This document shows, in pieces, positions 8,086 to 13,591 of a stretch of 14,375 nucleotides of DNA (its first letter is position 1; each line of letters begins with the position of its first letter). Source of the DNA: Actinomycetota bacterium (GTDB taxonomy: Bacteria > Actinomycetota > Actinomycetes > Actinomycetales > Angustibacteraceae); the NCBI GenBank assembly GCA_014377795.1, contig JACMOY010000446.1, positions 1 to 14,375 of the forward strand, given 5' to 3'. The notes beneath the pieces were generated by a model, which saw only the letters and a program-made list of their open reading frames with translations, made no database searches and was not told where the DNA came from. Position numbers and translations under genes: made by a program.

Positions 8086-8469
8086 GTGAGCCAGCAACCC
8101 ACGTTCTACGAGCAGGTCGGCGGGCACGAGACGTTCGCCCGTCTGGTGCACCGCTTCTACGAGGGCGTCGCCACCGACGCGCCGCTGCGCGCGCTCTACC
8201 CCGACGACGACCTCGCCGCCGCCGAGCAGCGGTTCCTGATGTTTCTGGAGCAGTACTGGGGCGGCCCGACGACGTACAGCGAACAGCGCGGGCACCCACG
8301 GCTGCGGATGCGCCACAACCCGTACGTCGTCGACGCCGACATGCGCGACCGCTGGCTGCGCCACATGCGCGACGCCGTCGACTCGCTAACCCTGCCGCCG
8401 GCTGACGAGCTGGTGCTGTGGGACTACCTCGAGCGGGCCGCGCACTCGCTGGTCAACACCCCCGGCTAG
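8086..8469 (+). CDS. glbO: Group II truncated haemoglobin
   Basis: A small cytoplasmic haem protein, proposed in actinobacteria to bind O2 and to handle NO, peroxide or redox stress. The 127 residues match the family length, and the sequence is close to mycobacterial trHbO as I recall it. Key residues: proximal HisF8 = H77 in RLRMRHNP, TyrB10 = Y25 in HRFYEG, TyrCD1 = Y38 in ALYPDDDL, TrpG8 = W90 in RDRWLRHM. The stretch [20 protein letters not shown] (53-72) is diagnostic of group II. The start is GTG 8086. The gene lies 12 bases after the SDR gene. Its TAG stop overlaps the stop of the opposing channel gene in a shared CTAG. Haem and ligand binding are safe predictions; the physiological role is not. 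Confidence 0.95.
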   Translation: MSQQPTFYEQVGGHETFARLVHRFYEGVATDAPLRALYPDDDLAAAEQRFLMFLEQYWGGPTTYSEQRGHPRLRMRHNPYVVDADMRDRWLRHMRDAVDSLTLPPADELVLWDYLERAAHSLVNTPG

Positions 8470-9584
8470 CTGTCGGACCCTTCGTACGGCGTGGGCGTGC
8501 GGTTCGGCGGACGTCGGGGCGCCATCGGGGCGTCACCGGTGCGCCGCGGCCCGGTCCAGGGTGCCGGGACGGCGTCCAGCCGCGAGGCCAGTGCGTACGC
8601 GACCGACTCGTAGTTGACCCGCCAGCCGCGAAAGTCCGGCCAGGCCTGCTCGGGGGTGCGCTCGACCGGGAACGTCGTCGAGGTGATCCGCTCGACCCCG
8701 CGCAGGTAGTCCTCGTAGGACAGCGCGATCTCGGAGTCCGGGTCAGGGTCGGGGTCGACGTCCAGGCCGACGGTCTCGGCGATCGACCGCAGGGCGCTGA
8801 AACCCATGCGCAGCGCCAGTCTGGCCTCAGGAGCCGGCGCCCGGGACGGTGACAGGGCGAGCCACAGTGCCGCGGAGTCCAGCACGGCGATCAGCGCCAC
8901 CAGCCACGACGACAGGTCGGCCGGCGAGCGGAACCGGGTGAGCACCGGGTAGTTGGTGTGGCTCTCGGCCACGTCCGCCGCCCACCGCTCCCACTGCAGG
9001 TAGAACTGGTCCATCACGGCACCGTCGTCATCCTCGGCGAAGCCGAACCGCGTGCGGGCCAGGATCTCTGGCCCCCACGCCGGCGTCCCGGCCCGCCCGG
9101 TCAGCAGCATCACCTCCGTCTCGCGACGGTTGAACGCCCCGTACAGGGTGGGCAGGTAGCCGACCTGCAGGGCGACGACGACCAGACCACTCGCTGCCGC
9201 GACATAGTCGATGACCGTGAGGGGTGCGCTGTCGGGGCCCGCGTACCCGAGGGTGAACAACGAGGACCCCGCCTGCGCGAGCGCGTGCCCGAACCCGCGT
9301 CCGTCGAACGGCTGCAGCACGAGGGCGAAGCCGAGGTAGAGCAGCATCAGCCACAGCGCCAGCTGGGCCAGGATCGTCGTGGCGGCCTGCGAGGCCAGTC
9401 GCGTGTCGCGGGTGGCGTAGTCGCGCACCCGCGAGGTCGCGAGCGCGTACACGCGGTCGACCGTGCGGTCGACACCGCGGCTGAGCCGGTCGCGCGACGT
9501 GCGCGGCACGACCAGGGTGCTGATCACGCTCGCCCAGGTGGCGCCGACCATCACCACTCCGACCAGGGCGAGCAGCAGCGTCAC
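8466..9584 (-). CDS. Two-TM potassium-channel-like membrane protein with TLGYAG pore motif
   Basis: Read from GTG 9584, 372 residues. Hydrophobic segments lie at about 2-25, 66-92 and 121-148. Between the last two is a re-entrant-like stretch, [16 protein letters not shown] (104-119), where a K+ channel has its pore helix and TVGYG filter; here the filter reads T111-L-G-Y-A-G116. The cytosolic C-terminal half (about 150-372) resembles no regulatory domain I know: it has an acidic patch (183-187), a Trp-rich segment [21 protein letters not shown] (193-213), possibly a further hydrophobic helix at 226-244, an Asp-Pro repeat (276-283) and a Pro/Arg-rich tail. Relatives are often annotated as two-pore-domain or ion_trans_2 proteins. 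GTG 9590 is a start two codons earlier. Upstream in-frame codons would run into the GH13 gene, so I reject them. K+ selectivity is unproven. Confidence 0.72.
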   Translation of the reverse strand: MTLLLALVGVVMVGATWASVISTLVVPRTSRDRLSRGVDRTVDRVYALATSRVRDYATRDTRLASQAATTILAQLALWLMLLYLGFALVLQPFDGRGFGHALAQAGSSLFTLGYAGPDSAPLTVIDYVAAASGLVVVALQVGYLPTLYGAFNRRETEVMLLTGRAGTPAWGPEILARTRFGFAEDDDGAVMDQFYLQWERWAADVAESHTNYPVLTRFRSPADLSSWLVALIAVLDSAALWLALSPSRAPAPEARLALRMGFSALRSIAETVGLDVDPDPDPDSEIALSYEDYLRGVERITSTTFPVERTPEQAWPDFRGWRVNYESVAYALASRLDAVPAPWTGPRRTGDAPMAPRRPPNRTPTPYEGSDS

Positions 9585-9585
9585 G

Positions 9586-9599
9586 GGCACGATCGTGCC
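9586..9599. promoter_or_regulatory. Perfect 14-bp palindrome between divergent genes, possible operator
   Basis: GGCACGATCGTGCC reads identically on both strands. It lies in the 55-base spacer, next to the channel gene's GTG (9584) and just upstream of where the -35 of the alpha-glucosidase promoter would be (about 9602-9609). A dimeric repressor there could affect both genes. The CACGAT inside it on the leftward strand (9597-9592) ends 7 bases before GTG 9584 and could itself be a -10 element. Confidence 0.4.
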
Positions 9600-9625
9600 A
9601 TTGGCGCCCGCCGGCGACCGACTTG

Positions 9626-9631
9626 TACCGT
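9626..9631 (+). promoter_or_regulatory. -10 element TACCGT for the alpha-glucosidase gene
   Basis: TACCGT fits TAnnnT and ends 8 bases before the in-frame GTG at 9640, so the transcript would begin a base or two from the start codon. TTGGCG at 9601-9606 is a loose -35 candidate at 19 bases. This spacing supports GTG 9640 as the start over in-frame codons further upstream, which would overlap the opposing channel gene. Confidence 0.45.
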
Positions 9632-9639
9632 CGTCACCC

Positions 9640-11340
9640 GTGACCTCGACCACCGCCGACCTGCTCGTCCACCCCCAAGACGCACCCGACGGGCCCTGGT
9701 GGCGCAGCGCCGTCATCTACCAGGTCTACCCCCGCTCGTTCGCCGACGGTGACGGTGACGGCATCGGTGACCTGCCCGGCATCACCAGCCGGCTCGAGCA
9801 CCTGGTCGAGCTGGGCGTCGACGCCGTGTGGCTGTCGCCGTTCTACCTCTCGCCGCAAGCGGACGCGGGGTACGACGTCGCCGACTACCGCACCGTCGAC
9901 CCCGTCTTCGGCACCCTGGACGACGCCGATGCGTTGCTGCACAGGGCGAACGACCTAGGTCTGCGGGTCATCGTCGATCTGGTGCCCAACCACACCTCGG
10001 ACGAGCATGCGTGGTTCACGGCGGCGCTCGCGGCCGGCCCGGGTAGTCCCCAGCGCGAGCTGTACATGTTCCGCGACGGGTTGGGCGAGCACGGCGAGCT
10101 GCCGCCGAACGACTGGAAGTCCGTCTTCGGCGGCGGGGCCTGGCAGCGGGTCACCGAGCCCGACGGCACCCCCGGCCAGTGGTACCTGCACCTGTTCGAC
10201 GTCAAGCAGCCCGACCTGAACTGGCACCACCCGCGGGTCCGGGCCGAGTTCGAGTCGATCCTGCGGTTCTGGCTGGACCGTGGCGTCGCCGGGTTCCGCA
10301 TCGACGTGGCCCACGGCCTGGTGAAGGCCGACGGGCTACCCCCCTACGGTCACGAGCACGAGATGCTGCAGGGCACCGACGAGCAGCGGCCGCAGGCCCC
10401 CTACTGGGACCAGGACGACGTGCACGAGATCTACCGCTCGTGGAACCGCGTCGTCAGCGCGTACGACGGCGACCGGGTGCTCGTCGCCGAGGCCTGGGTC
10501 GAGCCGGCCGAGCGCCTCGCCCGCTACGTCCGCGAGGACGAGCTGCACCAGTCGTTCAACTTCCCCTACCTGGTGACCCCGTGGTCGGCGGGCGAGCTGC
10601 GCGAGGTCGTGACCGCGTCGCTGCAGGCCACCGACGCGGTGGGGGCACCGACGACCTGGGTGCTGAGCAACCACGACCTGGTGCGGCACGCCTCGCGGTT
10701 CGGCTACCCGGCGGGCACCCGGCTCGGCAACGGCATCGGCGCCGACGACCCCCAGCCGGACGCCGCGCTCGGCCTGCAGCGCGCCCGTGCCGCATCGCTG
10801 CTGATGCTGGCGCTGCCCGGGTCGGCCTACCTCTACCAGGGCGAGGAGCTCGGCCTGCCCGAGCACACGACCCTGCCCGACGACGTGCGTCAGGACCCCA
10901 CCTGGCTGCGGTCCGGTCACGTCCACCGCGGGCGGGACGGCTGCCGGGTGCCGCTCCCCTGGCAGGCCGACGCCCCGTCGTACGGCTTCGGCCCGGGGCC
11001 GCTGTCGTGGCTGCCGCAGCCCGCCGTGTGGCGCGAGCTCGCCCTCGACGTCCAGCGCGAGGTGCCGGGCTCGACGTACGAGACCTACCGCGCGGCACTG
11101 CGTCTGCGCCGCTCGCTCGAGCTCGGCACCGGCTCGCTGACCTGGCTGACCGGGTGGGGCAAGGACGTCGTGGCGCTGGCCAACCGCAACGTCACCGTGC
11201 TCGCGAACGTGGGCACGACTGACCTCGAGCTGCCGGCCGACACCGTCGTCCTGGTGTCGAGCGGTGAGCCGCGAGAGGTGGACGGCGTGGTGATCGTGCC
11301 GGCGGACACCACCGTGTGGGCGCGGCTGGTCCGGGCCTGA
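9640..11340 (+). CDS. GH13 alpha-glucosidase (oligo-1,6-glucosidase-like)
   Basis: Hydrolyses terminal alpha-linked glucose from short oligosaccharides in the cytoplasm; no signal peptide. From GTG 9640 the product has 566 residues, the normal length. It opens with WWRSAVIYQVYPRSFADGDGDG (20-41). The GH13 regions follow: DLVPNH (113-118), QPDLNWH (190-196), GFRIDVAHG with nucleophile D222, VAEAW with acid/base E284, and SNHD with D346. The Val after the nucleophile and the QPDLN motif are those of oligo-1,6-glucosidases, but many actinobacterial enzymes with mixed activity share them. A C-terminal beta domain closes the protein. The gene is divergent from the channel-like gene and convergent, with a 4-base gap, on the unknown gene at 11345. 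With MalQ it would complete maltodextrin or isomaltose use, though the two are 6 kb apart. Confidence 0.92.
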   Translation: MTSTTADLLVHPQDAPDGPWWRSAVIYQVYPRSFADGDGDGIGDLPGITSRLEHLVELGVDAVWLSPFYLSPQADAGYDVADYRTVDPVFGTLDDADALLHRANDLGLRVIVDLVPNHTSDEHAWFTAALAAGPGSPQRELYMFRDGLGEHGELPPNDWKSVFGGGAWQRVTEPDGTPGQWYLHLFDVKQPDLNWHHPRVRAEFESILRFWLDRGVAGFRIDVAHGLVKADGLPPYGHEHEMLQGTDEQRPQAPYWDQDDVHEIYRSWNRVVSAYDGDRVLVAEAWVEPAERLARYVREDELHQSFNFPYLVTPWSAGELREVVTASLQATDAVGAPTTWVLSNHDLVRHASRFGYPAGTRLGNGIGADDPQPDAALGLQRARAASLLMLALPGSAYLYQGEELGLPEHTTLPDDVRQDPTWLRSGHVHRGRDGCRVPLPWQADAPSYGFGPGPLSWLPQPAVWRELALDVQREVPGSTYETYRAALRLRRSLELGTGSLTWLTGWGKDVVALANRNVTVLANVGTTDLELPADTVVLVSSGEPREVDGVVIVPADTTVWARLVRA

Positions 11341-11344
11341 CGGC

Positions 11345-11980
11345 TCAGATCAGGGCGGCGCGACACAGCACGTGACCGCGTGCGGTGGACAGGCGTCGCC
11401 ACGCCCCGACGGCGTACAGCGCGACGGGCTCGTCGGCGCCGACGAAACCCAGGGCGTGCGCGGCGTACGCCGACCCCGCCGGCACGCCGTCCACCCCGGG
11501 CAGGTCACGGCCCCACACCAGAGCCCGCAGCCGGGCCACCGCAGCGGACCCGGCGCCGTCCGGGACCCCGGCGGCCACCTCGGCGACGCCGGTGTCCGCG
11601 GCGGCGAGCAGCAGGTCACGCGGCATGGTCCCCACCACCTGCCACCCCGACCGGGGCGGGCTGATGCCGGCCCACCCGGCGTCCGCGGCTGCGACCGGGG
11701 GCACGGGCAGGTCGAGCGAGCCACCCAGGCGGGCGAAGCGGTCGGCCATCGCGGCCAGCGGGACGGTGACGTCGAGGTCGGCCGGCTCGGCCAGGTGCAG
11801 CACCCGCAGCCCGATCACGGTGGGGCCACCACCGCCGTGCACGGGCGAGACGTAGGCCGCGAGCACCGCCCCGGCCGACACCAGGCGCACCGCGCCGCCG
11901 GGGTCGACCTTCTGGGCCCGGCCCAGGTACGTGGCGAGGTCGGCCGACGTCCCGACGTCCGGCAGGTGCAGCGTGCTCAT
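11345..11980 (-). CDS. Unrecognised 211-residue protein coupled to a thioesterase
   Basis: I do not recognise a characterised family. The protein is soluble-looking, Ala/Gly/Val-rich, with no transmembrane segment or signal peptide. Visible blocks are VDPGGAVRLVSAGAVLAAYVS (25-45), a Gly run in VHGGGGPTVIGLRVL (46-60), a central region resembling a Leu/Ala-rich helix (75-92), GWAGISPPRSGWQVVGTMPRD (103-123), ARLRALVWGRDLPG (151-164) and a C-terminal AVGAWRRLSTARG (190-202). The ATG (11980-11978) overlaps the thioesterase stop as ATGA, so translation is probably coupled. That argues for a linked role, perhaps in handling CoA or acyl groups, but nothing in the sequence shows a reaction. Its stop lies 4 bases from that of the opposing GH13 gene. 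Codon use matches its neighbours, so I take it as a real gene. Confidence 0.8.
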   Translation of the reverse strand: MSTLHLPDVGTSADLATYLGRAQKVDPGGAVRLVSAGAVLAAYVSPVHGGGGPTVIGLRVLHLAEPADLDVTVPLAAMADRFARLGGSLDLPVPPVAAADAGWAGISPPRSGWQVVGTMPRDLLLAAADTGVAEVAAGVPDGAGSAAVARLRALVWGRDLPGVDGVPAGSAYAAHALGFVGADEPVALYAVGAWRRLSTARGHVLCRAALI

Positions 11981-12438
11981 GCGCTCTTGCGGCGGCGGGC
12001 CCTGAACGGCACCGGGCCACCGCGCAACCCCTCGAGCCGGGCGATGTCGGTCTCGGTGAGGCGGCGCGGTCGCTCGGCCGCCAGGTCGTAGAGCACCAAC
12101 GTCGACTCGGCCAGCGCGTACCGCACCCGAGGGCCGTCGACCGGGGCGTCGTACACCTCGTACCCGACCTCGATCATCGCGCCCTTGAGGGTGGTGATCC
12201 ACAGGTCGATGTGCACCGGCTCGGGCCGCCACGTGAGCGGCTTGAGGTACTCGATCTCGTGGCGCGCCACCAGGATGCCGGTGTCCAGCATGCTGCCGCC
12301 GTCCTCACCCGCACGGTGCGCGCCGAACGCCTCGATCCGGGCGTCCTCGAAGAAGCGCAGGTACTGCACGTTGTTGACGTGGCCGTAGGCGTCCATGTCC
12401 GACCAGCGCATCGGGTAGTCGCAGCGGTAGTGGGCCAT
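11977..12438 (-). CDS. Hotdog-fold acyl-CoA thioesterase (4HBT family)
   Basis: Predicted to hydrolyse an acyl-CoA thioester in the cytoplasm. The 153-residue protein begins with the family signature MRWSDMDAYGHVNNVQYLRF (10-29); D16 is in the position of the catalytic Asp of 4-hydroxybenzoyl-CoA thioesterase. HEIEYLKPL follows at about 60-68, then the beta strands of the hotdog (about 78-118) and a basic tail RARRRKSA. I chose ATG 12438 because CAGCAT ends 6 bases upstream and the signature starts soon after. GTG 12456 would add six residues. The gene overlaps the next by 4 bases (ATGA) and diverges by 37 bases from the kinase/dehydrogenase operon, also CoA metabolism. The acyl substrate cannot be deduced. 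Confidence 0.88.
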   Translation of the reverse strand: MAHYRCDYPMRWSDMDAYGHVNNVQYLRFFEDARIEAFGAHRAGEDGGSMLDTGILVARHEIEYLKPLTWRPEPVHIDLWITTLKGAMIEVGYEVYDAPVDGPRVRYALAESTLVLYDLAAERPRRLTETDIARLEGLRGGPVPFRARRRKSA

Positions 12439-12444
12439 GCGGTC

Positions 12445-12450
12445 ATGCTG
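12445..12450 (-). promoter_or_regulatory. Possible -10 CAGCAT for the thioesterase pair
   Basis: On the leftward strand CAGCAT (12450-12445) ends 6 bases before ATG 12438. It keeps A2 and T6 of the -10 consensus, and no ribosome binding site is present. It falls where the -35 of the opposing kinase promoter would be. Confidence 0.3.
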
Positions 12451-12463
12451 CCGCACCGCGGGG

Positions 12464-12469
12464 TAGGTT
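12464..12469 (+). promoter_or_regulatory. -10 element TAGGTT for the kinase/dehydrogenase operon
   Basis: TAGGTT fits TAnnnT and ends exactly 6 bases before the GTG at 12476, the classic spacing of an actinobacterial leaderless promoter. There is no Shine-Dalgarno sequence. No clear -35 is seen. Confidence 0.5.
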
Positions 12470-12475
12470 GCCGAC

Positions 12476-13552
12476 GTGGGTCATGACGACGACGCCCCCG
12501 CTCGGGGCGAGCTGCCCGGGCTCGACGTCGCCGCGTTGAGCACCTGGCTGGACGTCGAGCGGCCGGGTCTGCGCACCGGCCCGCTGCGCGCCGAGCTGGT
12601 GGCCGGCGGCCGGTCCAACCTCACCTACGCGTTGGACGACGACGCGCACCGCTGGGTGCTGCGCCGCCCCCCGCTGGGGCACGTCCTCGCCACGGCCCAC
12701 GACATGATCCGCGAGCACACGGTGATCAGCGCCCTCGCCGGCAGCGCGGTGCCCGTCCCGGCGACGGTGCTGCTGCACGCCGACCCCGACCTGCTCGGGG
12801 CGCCGTTCTACCTGATGGAACGGGTCGAGGGCCAGGTCCTGCGCACCCGCGACGACCTGCTGGGCGTCCCTGCCGACGACCGAGAAGCGTTGTCGCGGGC
12901 GCTGGTCGGCACGCTCGCGGCGCTGCACGACGTCGACGTGGAGGCCGCCGGTCTCGCGGACTTCGGCCGCCCGGACGGTTTCATGGCCCGTCAGGTGTCG
13001 CGCTGGTCGCGCCAGCTCGACGCCAGCCGCAGCCGCGACCTGCCGGGCATCGAGCGGCTGCGCGACGGGCTGGCCGGCTCGGTTCCGCCTGCGATGTCGA
13101 CCACCGTGGTGCACGGGGACTTCCGGCTCGACAACCTGCTCGTGCGCCCCGACGACCACGGCGTCGCCGCGGTGCTGGACTGGGAGATGGCCACTCTCGG
13201 CGACCCGCTGGCCGACGTCGGGCTGCTGGCCGTCTACTGGGGCACCGGTTCTGCGCACGCCGGGCTCGGGCCGGTCGCCGCTCTGCCCGCGACCGTGCCC
13301 GGTTACCCGGACGCCGCGACCCTGGCCGGTTGGTACGCCGAGCTCACCGGCCGGGACCTCGCGCGGATCCCCTGGTACGTCGGTTTCGGCTACTTCAAGC
13401 TGGCCGTGATCCTCGAGGGCATCCACTACCGCTGGACCCAGGGGATGACCGTGGGCAGCGGCTTCGACCAGGTCGGTGACGTCGTCCCGGGGCTCGTGGC
13501 CGCCGGCCTGGAGGCACTTGCCGCCGACCAGGGCGTTCCCGACCCACTGTGA
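12476..13552 (+). CDS. APH-family phosphotransferase, ACAD10/11 kinase-domain type
   Basis: A 358-residue kinase-like protein of the aminoglycoside phosphotransferase superfamily, but of the branch that accompanies acyl-CoA dehydrogenases rather than drug resistance. AGGRSNLTYAL (43-53) is the nucleotide loop, followed by WVLRRPPLGHVLATAHDM (60-77), typical of this branch. YLMERVEGQ (112-120) is the hinge. The catalytic loop VVHGDFRLDNLLV (211-223) holds D215 and N220, and LDWEMATLGDP (234-244) holds the metal-binding D235. The next gene, 39 bases on, is an acyl-CoA dehydrogenase. In mammalian ACAD10/ACAD11 the two are fused, and in Pseudomonas LvaA/LvaC they phosphorylate and then process 4-hydroxyacyl-CoA. 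I infer the same 4-hydroxyacyl-CoA kinase role here. Start GTG 12476 follows the leaderless -10. Confidence 0.88.
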   Translation: MGHDDDAPARGELPGLDVAALSTWLDVERPGLRTGPLRAELVAGGRSNLTYALDDDAHRWVLRRPPLGHVLATAHDMIREHTVISALAGSAVPVPATVLLHADPDLLGAPFYLMERVEGQVLRTRDDLLGVPADDREALSRALVGTLAALHDVDVEAAGLADFGRPDGFMARQVSRWSRQLDASRSRDLPGIERLRDGLAGSVPPAMSTTVVHGDFRLDNLLVRPDDHGVAAVLDWEMATLGDPLADVGLLAVYWGTGSAHAGLGPVAALPATVPGYPDAATLAGWYAELTGRDLARIPWYVGFGYFKLAVILEGIHYRWTQGMTVGSGFDQVGDVVPGLVAAGLEALAADQGVPDPL

Positions 13553-13575
13553 CCCGCTGCCCGACCCGCCCCACC

Positions 13576-13585
13576 GAGAAGAGGA
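13576..13585 (+). promoter_or_regulatory. Ribosome binding site GAGAAGAGGA before the dehydrogenase gene
   Basis: Purine-rich GAGAAGAGGA ends 6 bases before GTG 13592 and fixes the start of the dehydrogenase. It is one of the few strong Shine-Dalgarno sequences in the window, as expected for the second gene of an operon whose first gene is leaderless. Confidence 0.7.
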
Positions 13586-13591
13586 CCTGAA

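Noticed and set aside
9463..9639. N-terminal extension of the alpha-glucosidase from ATG 9463
   Set aside because: It would overlap the opposing channel-like gene and the promoter region. The family normally starts shortly before WWRSAVIYQVYPRSF, which fits GTG 9640.
9585..9716. Longer N-terminus of the channel-like protein from 9716
   Set aside because: It would lie over the first 77 bases of the GH13 gene and adds a non-hydrophobic segment before an obvious transmembrane start.
12476..13552. Aminoglycoside resistance gene
   Set aside because: The fold is APH, but the WVLRRPPLG segment and the adjacent acyl-CoA dehydrogenase place it in the ACAD-associated branch.
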